Shown piece by piece: positions 25,844 through 35,360 of a DNA stretch of 64,000 bases; the first letter of the stretch is position 1, and every line of letters starts with the position of its first letter. Under the pieces are notes generated by a model, which was not told where the DNA came from, searched no databases, and was given only the letters and a program-made list of their open reading frames with translations. The position numbers were made by a program, and so were the translations under genes. The DNA comes from Parvibaculum sp963696585 (lineage in GTDB: Bacteria > Pseudomonadota > Alphaproteobacteria > Parvibaculales > Parvibaculaceae): positions 62,001 through 126,000 of the forward strand of contig CAVOKW010000028.1 of NCBI GenBank assembly GCA_963696585.1, in the 5' to 3' direction.

Positions 25844-27976
25844 TCACTCTGTCGGATCTGTGTAAGGAAAAGGCGGTGTGCCAACGAAGATTGGCCCCTG
25901 AATAACGGGGTCTTCGCCACCTTTCCAGCCGGGAACCCGGAAACGGGCACGTCGCAGGACGGCTGCCCCTTGCGGGCCGGCATCATGACTGACATCCCCG
26001 ACATTGACCTGTTCCACGAACATGGCGTCCGCCTGAAGCGTGACGATGGAAAAGCCATTGGCCTTTGAGTCCATATAGGCAAGGCCGGGACTGGTGGCAT
26101 CATTGCGGAACATGGCTGCAATCGAGGGCGAGCCGGTATAGGAACGCATCAGGCCCTCGCGCAGACCATGCACGAGTGTGGCATTGAAGTTTTCAAGTTT
26201 GACGCCGTTTTCCTCAAGCGCGACGGCGCGATGGAAAAAGGCACTCTTGCGGGCGCTGCGCGCCGCGCCTGCATACATGCTGGAGGATGATATGCCTGCG
26301 GTCATGAACTCGACGCCGGCAAAGACGGGCTTTTCTGCCGCCGGTGCAACGGGCAGGCGTCCGGCGGCGAAGGCATGATAATCGCCACTCAGGCTCACCA
26401 CATTGCCAATGGATTTTCCACGGATATGTGCCATGAGTTCGGCAAGTTCGCCGGGATATCCCTGCCAGGAATCGGTGCCGACATAGCCATCCTCAAGCCC
26501 GGCAAAGGGCAGACGGGAGAAATCCAGACGCATGGATACAGCCGGAACGCTTGATGCCCAGATGCGCCATTTCGCTGTCGAGGTTTCGAGCGCCTGCTTG
26601 AACCATGCTTTCTGTTTTGCCCCCATATGCGTACCCGCAGGCATGGCGGCACGCGGATTGGGTATTTCCTTCCCGGCATGGCTGATGATGGCGGGCGGGT
26701 TGCCGCCATTGGCGGTCTTGCCTGCGTCAAGCAGATTGACGATGCGCACGGGTGGCACGGGAGCGCCCTCTATGAGCTTGCGGACCTCATCGGTGATAAC
26801 CGGCGGGCTGCGATAGGAGCGCAGATCGGTGATGACGAGATCCATCATCGCGCCCCAGGGGAAGGCACGATAGATGGTGAGGCTGTCGAGCGCCTTGATA
26901 TTGTCCGTCCCCTGATAAAGATAATGGTCGTCAGGAACGCCAAGCGGCGCCGTTTCGACTTTCGTGTCGAGATAGTCGCGCGCTTCATTGGGCAGCGAAC
27001 CAAAGGCCGAAGCTGTCGAGAGCAAGGCCGGGATGAACTCGAACCACGCCCGGTTGGCGGCGAGCTTGCGGGGTTGCGCAGGCGCGCCATCGCCAAAATA
27101 GGTGTCGCTTGATTGCCAGCAATCGTTTGTGAACTCGTGATCGTCCCATGTGTGGATGAAGGGGAAGCGGGCGCGGGCCGCCTGAAGGTCCGGGTCTTTC
27201 AGATAGGTCTTATAAAGCATGCGGTAATCTGCGAGCGTGACCGCCGCCTGACTGCCTTTTTGCCACCAGGGATGCGTGCCGTCAGGTTCCCATGGCGTTG
27301 AACCATCGGGGAGCTTTGGCAGCGTGCGGACAGGTTTCAGATCAAGGGGCACATCACCCGTGCGCTCATAGATGAAATCGCCCAGATGCAGCACAAACTC
27401 GATCTGGTCTTCGGGCTTGGCCATCATGTCGTCATGCACGAGACGACGATAAGCACCGTAATAGCCGTTTTCATAATTCTGGCAGGAAACGACGGCAAAG
27501 CGTGTTTGGCGCAAGGTGCCGGGGCGGGGCGCTGTGCGTGTGCGACCGGCATAGCTTGATGTGTCGGCGCCCGCAAAGAAGCGATAATAATACCAGGTGT
27601 CGGGCTTCAGGCCGTGAATATAGACCTTCACCGTGTGATCGCTTTGCGGCATGGCGCGCATGGCGCGTTCGATCACCAATTGCCTGAAGTCCGGATCCTC
27701 AGCGAGCTGAACATAGACATCAATCGCGCCCCCGTGCGGTTGCGCGGCAAGGCCCGTCGCCCCTTCGATTTTTTCAACGCGGGTCCAGAGCAGGATGGCA
27801 TCGGGCTGCGGATCGCCCGAGGCTAGCCCTTGCGGGAACTGATAGAGGCCCGGCTGGGCACGGGCCTGCGACAGGCCGGACGCAAAGGGCAGTGGCGCGG
27901 CCATCAGCGCATAGCAACCGGTTCCTGCGGCAAAGAGTTTCAGGAACTCGCGGCGGTCAAGGCGACTGGCAGACAT
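25844..27976 (-). CDS. PhoD-like alkaline phosphatase/phosphodiesterase, Tat-exported
   Basis: A 710-residue PhoD-family metallophosphatase. The N-terminus has a twin-arginine signal, DRREFLK (residues 7-13), a hydrophobic stretch and a likely cleavage after ALA-type QARA (about residue 40). The N-terminal Fn3-like domain (FPQGLASGDPQPDAILLWTR) precedes the metal-binding core with FVLHLGDFIYE, HTWDDHEFTND and SLSGDYHAF. PhoD uses Fe/Ca to release phosphate from mono- and diesters outside the membrane. The protein is longer than Bacillus PhoD. The ATG at 27974-27976 is preferred (GGGGA just upstream); a longer frame upstream overlaps uvrA and is not credible. Confidence 0.9.
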   Translation of the reverse strand: MSASRLDRREFLKLFAAGTGCYALMAAPLPFASGLSQARAQPGLYQFPQGLASGDPQPDAILLWTRVEKIEGATGLAAQPHGGAIDVYVQLAEDPDFRQLVIERAMRAMPQSDHTVKVYIHGLKPDTWYYYRFFAGADTSSYAGRTRTAPRPGTLRQTRFAVVSCQNYENGYYGAYRRLVHDDMMAKPEDQIEFVLHLGDFIYERTGDVPLDLKPVRTLPKLPDGSTPWEPDGTHPWWQKGSQAAVTLADYRMLYKTYLKDPDLQAARARFPFIHTWDDHEFTNDCWQSSDTYFGDGAPAQPRKLAANRAWFEFIPALLSTASAFGSLPNEARDYLDTKVETAPLGVPDDHYLYQGTDNIKALDSLTIYRAFPWGAMMDLVITDLRSYRSPPVITDEVRKLIEGAPVPPVRIVNLLDAGKTANGGNPPAIISHAGKEIPNPRAAMPAGTHMGAKQKAWFKQALETSTAKWRIWASSVPAVSMRLDFSRLPFAGLEDGYVGTDSWQGYPGELAELMAHIRGKSIGNVVSLSGDYHAFAAGRLPVAPAAEKPVFAGVEFMTAGISSSSMYAGAARSARKSAFFHRAVALEENGVKLENFNATLVHGLREGLMRSYTGSPSIAAMFRNDATSPGLAYMDSKANGFSIVTLQADAMFVEQVNVGDVSHDAGPQGAAVLRRARFRVPGWKGGEDPVIQGPIFVGTPPFPYTDPTE

Positions 27977-28046
27977 GAAGGTTCCCCAAGCATTTTCATT
28001 AGCGACCATACAGGCCCCCCTGCGAAGGGAAAATGTCGGTTTGTGC

Positions 28047-31046
28047 TTAACGCGCCTTTTTTGCGAGCCCGGATTTGGCCGGTGCTTTGGCCGTGGTCTT
28101 GGTCGTTGCCGTTTCCAGGGTCTTGGGGGCCGGGCCTGGGCGCCGCTTGAAGAGTTCAGCGAGATAATGGCCGGTATAGGAACGCGGTTCGCGGGCGACA
28201 TCTTCAGGCGTTCCCGTCGCCACGACCTCGCCGCCGCCATCGCCGCCTTCCGGTCCCATATCAATGATCCAGTCGGCGGTTTTGATGACTTCGAGATTAT
28301 GCTCAATGACAACGACGCTGTTGCCCTGCGTCACCAGCTCGTGCAGCACTTCGAGCAACTTGGCGACATCGTGGAAATGCAGACCCGTGGTCGGCTCGTC
28401 GAGAATGTAGATGGTGCGACCTGTCGAGCGGCGGGCGAGTTCCTTGGCGAGCTTGATGCGCTGGGCTTCGCCGCCTGAAAGCGTGGTCGCCTGCTGACCG
28501 ACCTTGATATAGCCGAGGCCGACACGCTGGAGAACTTCCATTTTTTCGCGCACGGCGGGCACTGCCTTGAAGAAATCCGCCGCCTCATCGACGGTCATTT
28601 CCAGCACATCGGCAATCGACTTGTTCTTGAACTTCACTTCCAGCGTTTCGCGGTTGTAGCGATGGCCGTGGCAGGTGTCGCATTCGACATAGACATCAGG
28701 CAGGAAATGCATTTCGATCTTGATGACGCCATCGCCCTGACAGGCTTCGCAGCGTCCGCCTTTCACGTTGAAGGAAAAGCGCCCGGCCTTGTAGCCACGC
28801 GCTTTCGACTCCGGCAATTCGGCAAACCAGTCGCGGATGAAAGTGAAAGCGCCGGTATAGGTTGCCGGATTGGAACGTGGCGTGCGGCCAATCGGCGACT
28901 GGTCGATGTCGATGATCTTGTCGAGAAACTCCAATCCTGTGATCTCGTCGAACGCGCCGGGATGTTCGCGCGTGTTGTTGAGTTTGCGTGAGATGGCTTT
29001 GTAAATCGTTTCGATGAGCAAGGTTGATTTGCCGCCACCCGAAACGCCTGTGACACAGGTGAAGGTGCCAAGCGGGATTTCCGCCGTCACATTTTTCAGG
29101 TTGTTCTCGCTTGCACCCGTGATGCGCACTTTCTTGCCATTGCCCGCGCGGCGAATGCGTGGCAATTCAATCTGCTGAAAGCCGGTGAGATATTGGCCTG
29201 TCAGGCTTTCGGGATTGGCCATGATTTCGTCTGGCGTGCCTTCGGCGACGATGTGGCCACCATGGACACCGGCACCCGGACCAATATCGACAACGTGATC
29301 GGCGGTGCGGATCGCATCTTCGTCATGCTCGACAACGATCACGGTGTTGCCGAGATCGCGCAGGCGTTTCAAGGTTTCAAGCAGGCGGTCATTGTCGCGC
29401 TGATGCAGGCCGATGGAGGGTTCGTCGAGCACATAGAGAACGCCGGTCAGGCCCGAGCCGATTTGCGAGGCAAGACGGATGCGCTGGCTTTCGCCACCCG
29501 ACAAGGTGCCGGAGTTGCGCGACAGCGTCAGATATTCCAATCCGACATTGTTGAGAAAGTGCAGACGCTCGCGGATTTCCTTCAGAACGCGACCGGCGAT
29601 TTCATTCTGCTTTGCAGTCAGATGCTGATCGAGATCGCGGAACCAGGCATCGGCCACGCGGATCGACATCTGGCTGACTTCGCCGATATGCAGCCTGGCG
29701 ATTTTGACAGCAAGCGCTTCCGGCTTCAGGCGGAAGCCGTGGCATTCGGTGCAATCGGTGATGCCCTGAAAGCGTTCGATTTCTTCGCGGGCCCAGGCGC
29801 TGTCGGTTTCGCGCCAGCGGCGTTCGAGATTGGGAATGACGCCTTCAAAAGGTTTGTTGGTTTTGTAGGAACGCAGGCCGTCATCATAGGCAAAGGTGAC
29901 GGGTACTTCGCCGCTGCCATTGAGGATGATGTCTCGCGCGTTTTCCGGCAGGTCGCTCCATGGCACAGTCACAGAAAACCTGAACTGCCTGGCAAGACTG
30001 TCGAGCGTCTGGGTGTAATAGGGCGAGGTTGATTTCGACCATGGCGCAATCGCGCCTTTGCGCAGCGAGAGCGAGTGGTCGGGGACGATCATGTCCGGGT
30101 CGATGAAATGCTGCGTGCCAAGGCCGCTGCAAACCGGACAGGCGCCAAACGGGTTGTTGAAGGAAAAAAGGCGGGGTTCGATTTCATCAATCGTGAAGCC
30201 GGAAACGGGGCAGGCAAAGCGCGATGAGAAGATGATGCGTTCCGGTTCAGCGCCTTTTTTCGCATCGGCCATTTCGACAACGGCAATGCCGTCGGCCAAT
30301 CCGAGCGCCAGTTCAAAACTGTCGGCCAGCCGGTTGCCGAGATCGTCGCGCACAACGATGCGGTCGATCACCACATCAATATCGTGTTTGAGTTTCTTGT
30401 TGAGCGCGGGTACATCGGCGATTTCGTAAAACGTGCCATCGACCTTGACGCGCTGGAAGCCCTTTTTCTGAAGCTCGGCAAACTCCTTGCGATATTCGCC
30501 CTTGCGGCCGCGGATCATCGGCGCGAGGAGATAAAGCCGCGTGCCCTCGGGCAGCGCCATGACGCGATCGACCATTTGCGACACGGTCTGGCTTTCAATC
30601 GGCAGGCCGGTGGCGGGCGAATAGGGCACGCCGATGCGCGCCCAAAGGAGGCGCATGTAGTCGTAGATTTCGGTGACGGTGCCGACCGTCGAGCGCGGAT
30701 TGCGCGAGGTGGTTTTCTGTTCGATTGAAATGGCGGGCGAGAGACCGTCGATCTGATCGACATCCGGCTTCTGCATCATTTCCAGGAACTGGCGCGCATA
30801 GGCCGACAGGCTTTCGACATAGCGGCGCTGGCCTTCGGCATAGATCGTGTCGAAAGCGAGGGAGGACTTGCCCGAGCCGGAAAGGCCGGTGATGACGATG
30901 AGCTTGTCGCGCGGCAATTCGAGCGAGATGTTTTTGAGATTGTGCTCTCGCGCGCCAATGACGCGAATGACGCGATGGGCGTGATCCAGGGGCGGCAGGA
31001 TGACAGGTTTGCGCGGCGTGGGAGATTTCTTGGCGGGGGTGCTCAT
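28047..31046 (-). CDS. uvrA: Excinuclease ABC subunit A
   Basis: A 999-residue UvrA with both ABC cassettes. First Walker A is GLSGSGKSSLAFDT, followed by the RRYVESLSAYARQFL insertion. The second is GVSGGGKSTLL, with both ABC signatures and LDEPSIGLHQRD / LDEPTTGLHFHD. The C-terminal zinc finger CEAC...CDTC is complete; the first finger reads CPVS...CPVC, as in other alphaproteobacteria. UvrA with UvrB recognises bulky DNA damage. ATG at 31046 gives MSTPAKKSP; an upstream TTG is less likely. The LexA-type box at 31223 indicates SOS control. Confidence 0.97.
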   Translation of the reverse strand: MSTPAKKSPTPRKPVILPPLDHAHRVIRVIGAREHNLKNISLELPRDKLIVITGLSGSGKSSLAFDTIYAEGQRRYVESLSAYARQFLEMMQKPDVDQIDGLSPAISIEQKTTSRNPRSTVGTVTEIYDYMRLLWARIGVPYSPATGLPIESQTVSQMVDRVMALPEGTRLYLLAPMIRGRKGEYRKEFAELQKKGFQRVKVDGTFYEIADVPALNKKLKHDIDVVIDRIVVRDDLGNRLADSFELALGLADGIAVVEMADAKKGAEPERIIFSSRFACPVSGFTIDEIEPRLFSFNNPFGACPVCSGLGTQHFIDPDMIVPDHSLSLRKGAIAPWSKSTSPYYTQTLDSLARQFRFSVTVPWSDLPENARDIILNGSGEVPVTFAYDDGLRSYKTNKPFEGVIPNLERRWRETDSAWAREEIERFQGITDCTECHGFRLKPEALAVKIARLHIGEVSQMSIRVADAWFRDLDQHLTAKQNEIAGRVLKEIRERLHFLNNVGLEYLTLSRNSGTLSGGESQRIRLASQIGSGLTGVLYVLDEPSIGLHQRDNDRLLETLKRLRDLGNTVIVVEHDEDAIRTADHVVDIGPGAGVHGGHIVAEGTPDEIMANPESLTGQYLTGFQQIELPRIRRAGNGKKVRITGASENNLKNVTAEIPLGTFTCVTGVSGGGKSTLLIETIYKAISRKLNNTREHPGAFDEITGLEFLDKIIDIDQSPIGRTPRSNPATYTGAFTFIRDWFAELPESKARGYKAGRFSFNVKGGRCEACQGDGVIKIEMHFLPDVYVECDTCHGHRYNRETLEVKFKNKSIADVLEMTVDEAADFFKAVPAVREKMEVLQRVGLGYIKVGQQATTLSGGEAQRIKLAKELARRSTGRTIYILDEPTTGLHFHDVAKLLEVLHELVTQGNSVVVIEHNLEVIKTADWIIDMGPEGGDGGGEVVATGTPEDVAREPRSYTGHYLAELFKRRPGPAPKTLETATTKTTAKAPAKSGLAKKAR

Positions 31047-31051
31047 ACGAG

Positions 31052-31087
31052 TCGTGCTTTCAGGGGGCAAATCGTGCTTTCGGGGGG
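31052..31087. repeat. Short tandem repeat in the uvrA leader
   Basis: Two copies of TCGTGCTTTC(A/G)GGGGG at 31052-31067 and 31072-31087, 15 of 16 bases identical, with a 20-base period. It lies in the untranslated leader of uvrA. A recent slippage duplication is the simplest reading. Confidence 0.5.
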
Positions 31088-31222
31088 TGTAACAGGCTGA
31101 TGCCCGCCATCGACAGACTATCTATTTAAGCCAATTAGGCCAGCTTCAAGGGTGGCGCAGGGCTGAATTGAAAAATACGGGGCTGCCGGACAAAAAGTCT
31201 TGTTTTCAGCGACTCGTTATGA

Positions 31223-31237
31223 GAACATTACAAGAAC
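31223..31237 (-). promoter_or_regulatory. LexA operator (SOS box) between uvrA and the VOC gene
   Basis: GAAC-N7-GAAC on the + strand, that is GTTC-N7-GTTC toward uvrA, a perfect match to the LexA recognition site established for alphaproteobacteria. It lies 177 bp before the uvrA ATG and 26 bp before the ATG at 31264, in a divergent intergenic region, so it may repress both genes until DNA damage. uvrA is a classic SOS gene in this class. Confidence 0.75.
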
Positions 31238-31263
31238 AATAATGACTGTAACAAGGATGAAAC

Positions 31264-31689
31264 ATGGAGCCCCGGATCAGTCTGGTGACGCTTGGCGTGA
31301 GCGATGTTGCTGTGAGCCGTCGCTTTTATGAGGCGTTGGGGTTTCGCGCGTCGGGTGCCAGTCAGGCGACCATCGCCTTCTTTCAGATGGGCGGCATGGC
31401 GCTGGCGCTGTTTGGGCATGATGCGCTGCGCGAGGATGCCGGATTGGCGCCGGCCAATCTGCGGCCGGGTGGGGTGACGCTGGCGCAGAATGTTGGCTCG
31501 CCTGAGCTTGTGGATAAGTTTCTGGTGGAAGCGGAAAGGGCGGGCGCAACCATTCTCAAAGCCGGGCACAAGGCGTTCTGGGGCGGCTATACCGGCTATT
31601 TTGCCGATCCCGATGGTCATCCTTGGGAGATTGCCTGGAATCCCCACTTCGCGCTGCTGGAAGATGGCTCCATTCGCTTGCCAGACTAG
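31264..31689 (+). CDS. VOC-family (glyoxalase/bleomycin-resistance fold) protein
   Basis: A 141-residue vicinal-oxygen-chelate protein. The N-terminal half has LVTLGVSDVAVSRRFYEALGF and the C-terminal half the family ending YFADPDGHPWEIAWNP. Members include glyoxalases, dioxygenases and antibiotic-binding proteins; substrate cannot be assigned. AAGGA upstream supports the ATG. The gene is divergent from uvrA, with the LexA box directly upstream. If SOS-controlled, it might relate to damage by reactive compounds, which is speculation. Confidence 0.85.
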   Translation: MEPRISLVTLGVSDVAVSRRFYEALGFRASGASQATIAFFQMGGMALALFGHDALREDAGLAPANLRPGGVTLAQNVGSPELVDKFLVEAERAGATILKAGHKAFWGGYTGYFADPDGHPWEIAWNPHFALLEDGSIRLPD

Positions 31690-31753
31690 CAGGGGGCGGA
31701 AAGCTGGGTTAGGGTCGCCTCCTTCACCACATGCAGATTCGAGCGAGGACAAG

Positions 31754-32218
31754 ATGGCAGGCAGCGTCAACAAGGTCATTCTGATTGGTAATCTGGGCGC
31801 CGATCCCGAGATCCGCCGCACACAGGATGGTCGTCCGATTGCCAATCTGCGCATCGCGACCTCTGAATCCTGGCGCGACAAGAACTCCGGCGAGCGCAAG
31901 GAAAAGACCGAGTGGCACCGCGTGGTGATCTTCTCGGAAGGTCTCTGCAAGATTGCCGAGCAGTATCTCAAAAAAGGCTCGAAGGTTTATATCGAAGGCG
32001 CCTTGCAGACCCGCAAATGGACCGACCAGTCGGGTGTCGAGAAATATTCGACCGAAATCGTGTTGCAGGGCTTCAATGCCGTTTTGACCATGCTTGATGG
32101 CAAGGCCGGTGGCGGGGCTGGCGGTGGTGGCGACTATGGCGCGTCGGATATGGGCGGCAGTGGTGGCGGCTCGCGCGGCAGCTTCTCGCAGGACCTCGAC
32201 GACGAAATCCCGTTCTAG
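31754..32218 (+). CDS. ssb: Single-stranded DNA-binding protein
   Basis: A 154-residue SSB. The OB-fold starts MAGSVNKVILIGNLGADPE, with WHRVVIF and GSKVYIEG following. The C-terminus is a Gly-rich linker and the acidic tip DLDDEIPF that docks partner proteins. ATG at 31754 is the standard start. The neighbouring uvrA is divergent further upstream, a common pairing, though here the VOC gene lies between. A terminator follows. Confidence 0.96.
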   Translation: MAGSVNKVILIGNLGADPEIRRTQDGRPIANLRIATSESWRDKNSGERKEKTEWHRVVIFSEGLCKIAEQYLKKGSKVYIEGALQTRKWTDQSGVEKYSTEIVLQGFNAVLTMLDGKAGGGAGGGGDYGASDMGGSGGGSRGSFSQDLDDEIPF

Positions 32219-32246
32219 GCGCATCGACCGCCTTGCCGGCATGGGG

Positions 32247-32274
32247 AAGCCGCCTCCTTCGGGGCGGCTTTTCG
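32247..32274 (+). terminator. Rho-independent terminator after ssb
   Basis: AAGCCGCC pairs with GGGCGGCTT around a short loop (TCCTTC), followed by TTC. It lies 28 bp after the ssb stop. The T run is short, so termination may be partial. Confidence 0.65.
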
Positions 32275-32513
32275 GTTAACTGAAGCCCGTCTTTCGTGCC
32301 ATGGCCTGCGGCGCTTCAGACGCCTCATTTCAGACGCCAATTTATCAATTACTACAATAGGTTATGGGGACGCTTTTGGCGCGTTTGAAGTTGCCGTGAC
32401 AGGGCGGACCTGCTAAACTCGGCGCCAGTCAATAAAGGGGATTCGGTGGTGCCGAATGAGCCCTTCGTTCCGCAGAAATCCGGCCCGCTGACGGCTCGTC
32501 CGCCGCATGGCCC

Positions 32514-35360
32514 TTGAGATCAGAAACGCATTTGTCCGACAGTTCCGAGAGCGACATTCCGGGTGACGAACCTGCCCCGGAGCAGGAGGCCGGTGTTGGC
32601 GGTGGCATGAACGGTTTGCCCGGTTTGCCGCCCTCAGGGCTTCCGCCTGAGCGCGATGTTTCGCCCATCGCCATCGAAGAAGAGATGCGCCGCTCCTATC
32701 TCGATTACGCGATGAGCGTGATCGTGAGCCGGGCGCTGCCGGATGCGCGGGACGGCCTGAAGCCCGTGCATCGGCGCATCCTGTTTTCGATGAACGAAAA
32801 CGGCTATGACTGGAACAAGGCCTATCGCAAATCGGCGCGTGTGGTTGGCGACGTTATCGGTAAATATCATCCGCATGGTGACCAGTCGATTTATGACGCG
32901 CTGGTGCGCATGGCGCAGCCCTTCTCGATGCGGGTGCCGCTGATTGACGGCCAGGGCAATTTCGGCTCGGTGGACGGCGATCCGCCCGCCGCGATGCGTT
33001 ACACCGAAGTTCGCATGGCGAAGGTGGCGCATGCGCTGCTGAACGACATCGACAAGGACACGGTCGATTTTCAGGCGAATTACGACGGCACGGAGCGCGA
33101 GCCTGTCGTGCTGCCTGCCGAATTGCCAAATCTTCTGGTCAATGGCGCCAATGGCATTGCTGTCGGCATGGCGACCAACGTGCCGCCACATAATCTTGGC
33201 GAAATCATTGATGCCTGTATTGCCGTCATCAACAACCCCGGCGTCACGATTGAAGAGCTGATCGAGATTGTACCGGGGCCGGATTTTCCGACCGGCGGCA
33301 TCATGCTGGGGCGTGCCGGGGCGCGGTCGGCCTATCACACGGGTCGCGGGTCGATCATCGTGCGTGGCCGTGTCGAGCTTGAAGAAACCAAGCGTGATCG
33401 TACCGCCATCATCATCACCGAATTGCCCTATCAGGTGAACAAGGCGACGATGATCGAGAAGATTGCCGAGCTTGTGCGTGACAAGCGCATCGAAGGCATT
33501 TCAGATCTGCGCGACGAATCTGACCGCAGCGGCATGCGCGTGGTTATCGAGCTGCGCCGTGATGCGGTGCCCGATGTTGTGCTGAACCAGCTTTATCGCT
33601 TCTCGACGCTGCAATCGACGATTGGCGCCAATATGCTGGCGCTGGATTATGGCCGACCGGAACTGATGAACCTGAAGCAGTTGCTGAAGGCCTTCACATC
33701 GTTCCGCGAAGTTGTTGTCACAAGGCGCACGAAGTTTGAACTCGGCAAGGCGCGCGACCGCGCGCATGTGTTGGTCGGGTTGGCAATTGCCGTTGCCAAT
33801 ATTGACGAAGTTATCCGCCTGATCCGCACGGCGCCCGATCCGGCGACGGCGCGCGAACAATTGATGACGCGGCATTGGCCGGCGTCCGACATTGCGCCGC
33901 TTGTCGAGTTGATTGCCGATCCGCGCCACAAGCTCGCGGCGGATGGCACCTATCAGCTTTCCGAGACGCAGGCGCGCGCCATTCTCGATCTGCGCCTGCA
34001 ACGCCTGACCGCGCTCGGTCGCGATGAAATTGGCGACGAGCTGAAGGTGCTGGGTGAGAAGATTGCCGAATATCTCGATATTCTGCGCTCGCGCGATCGC
34101 GTGCTGACAATCATCCGCGATGAACTGGTCGCCATCCGGAACGAGTTTGCCACACCACGCCGCACCGAAATAGCCGAAGCGGAAGGCGAGTTTGAGGATG
34201 AAGACCTCATCCAGCGCGAAGACATGGTCGTGACGGTGAGCCATCAGGGCTATATCAAGCGTGTGCCGCTGTCGACCTATCGCGCGCAACGTCGCGGCGG
34301 CAAGGGCCGTACCGGCATGGCGACCAAGGACGAGGATTTTGTCACGCGTCTCTTTGTGGCGAATACACATACGCCGATGCTGTTCTTCTCCTCGACCGGC
34401 ATGGCCTACAAGCTCAAGGTATGGCGTCTGCCTGCGGCGACACCGCAGAGCCGCGGCAAGGCGATGATCAATCTTCTGCCACTCAAGCAGGGCGAGACCA
34501 TCACCACCGTCATGCCCCTGCCGGAGGATGAAGAAAGCTGGGCGCGTCTGCATGTCATGTTTGCAACGCGCACTGGCGATGTGCGCCGCAATGATCTCTC
34601 CGATTTCATCCAGATCAATCGTAACGGCAAGATTGCGATGAAGCTGGAAGCCGAGGGCGACAGCATCGTCGATGTGCAAATCTGTACCGAAGATGATGAC
34701 GTGTTGCTGACCACGCATAATGGCCGGGCCATTCGTTTCCCGGTCACGGATGTCCGCGTTTTTGCCGGACGCAATTCGACCGGCGTGCGCGGTATCAAAC
34801 TTGATGAGGGCGACAAGCTCATTGCCATGACCATGCTGCGCCATGTCGACAATACGAGTGCCGAGGCGCGGGCCTATCTCAAGCAGGCTGCCGCCATGCG
34901 CCGTGCAGCCAGCGAGAGCGATGACGCTGATCTCGACACACCGATCATGGAAGATGGCGATGAAGAGGGCGATGACGAACTGACGCTGACGCCGGAACGC
35001 TATGCCGAGCTTGGTGCACGTGAGCAGTTCGTGCTGACCGTGAGTGAAAACGGTTTCGGCAAGCGCTCTTCATCCTATGAGTATCGTGTCTCCGGTCGTG
35101 GCGGCAAGGGCATCATTGCCATGGCGATGACCGGGAAGGTTGGCAAACTTGTCGCCTCCTTCCCGGTTGAAAATCAGGATCAGATCATGCTGGTAACGGA
35201 TGGCGGTCAGCTTATTCGCTGCCCGGTTGATGATGTGCGTGTTGCCGGTCGCGCAACGCAAGGCGTCACGATTTTCCGCACGGCTGATGACGAACATGTC
35301 GTTTCCGTGGAACATATTGGCGAAGCCGGTGGCGACGATCAGGAGGCTGACGATGCATGA
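32514..35360 (+). CDS. gyrA: DNA gyrase subunit A
   Basis: A 948-residue GyrA. The breakage-reunion domain has the catalytic Tyr163 (AAMRYTEVR). The GyrA box QRRGGKG near residue 592 distinguishes gyrase from topoisomerase IV and lets it wrap DNA and add negative supercoils. The C-terminal pinwheel carries an acidic insertion (about residues 800-830). The quinolone-region residue equivalent to E. coli Ser83 is Gln124, followed by Ser125. The start is unclear: TTG at 32514 or a later TTG; the N-terminal 50 residues are acidic, Pro/Gly-rich and unconserved. It overlaps coaD by eight bases. Confidence 0.95.
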   Translation: MRSETHLSDSSESDIPGDEPAPEQEAGVGGGMNGLPGLPPSGLPPERDVSPIAIEEEMRRSYLDYAMSVIVSRALPDARDGLKPVHRRILFSMNENGYDWNKAYRKSARVVGDVIGKYHPHGDQSIYDALVRMAQPFSMRVPLIDGQGNFGSVDGDPPAAMRYTEVRMAKVAHALLNDIDKDTVDFQANYDGTEREPVVLPAELPNLLVNGANGIAVGMATNVPPHNLGEIIDACIAVINNPGVTIEELIEIVPGPDFPTGGIMLGRAGARSAYHTGRGSIIVRGRVELEETKRDRTAIIITELPYQVNKATMIEKIAELVRDKRIEGISDLRDESDRSGMRVVIELRRDAVPDVVLNQLYRFSTLQSTIGANMLALDYGRPELMNLKQLLKAFTSFREVVVTRRTKFELGKARDRAHVLVGLAIAVANIDEVIRLIRTAPDPATAREQLMTRHWPASDIAPLVELIADPRHKLAADGTYQLSETQARAILDLRLQRLTALGRDEIGDELKVLGEKIAEYLDILRSRDRVLTIIRDELVAIRNEFATPRRTEIAEAEGEFEDEDLIQREDMVVTVSHQGYIKRVPLSTYRAQRRGGKGRTGMATKDEDFVTRLFVANTHTPMLFFSSTGMAYKLKVWRLPAATPQSRGKAMINLLPLKQGETITTVMPLPEDEESWARLHVMFATRTGDVRRNDLSDFIQINRNGKIAMKLEAEGDSIVDVQICTEDDDVLLTTHNGRAIRFPVTDVRVFAGRNSTGVRGIKLDEGDKLIAMTMLRHVDNTSAEARAYLKQAAAMRRAASESDDADLDTPIMEDGDEEGDDELTLTPERYAELGAREQFVLTVSENGFGKRSSSYEYRVSGRGGKGIIAMAMTGKVGKLVASFPVENQDQIMLVTDGGQLIRCPVDDVRVAGRATQGVTIFRTADDEHVVSVEHIGEAGGDDQEADDA
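35341..35346 (+). promoter_or_regulatory. Strong Shine-Dalgarno for coaD inside gyrA
   Basis: AGGAGG, a consensus ribosome-binding site, lies six bases before the ATG at 35353, within the last gyrA codons. It fixes the coaD start against in-frame codons further upstream and suggests coupled translation. Confidence 0.75.

Noticed and set aside
27977..28312. N-terminal extension of the PhoD-like frame
   Set aside because: It overlaps the end of uvrA, lacks conserved sequence, and the ATG at 27976 gives a proper Tat signal with a ribosome site.
33501..34844. Open frame of 447 codons antisense to gyrA
   Set aside because: Shadow of gyrA codons, His/Arg/Gln-rich product without motifs.
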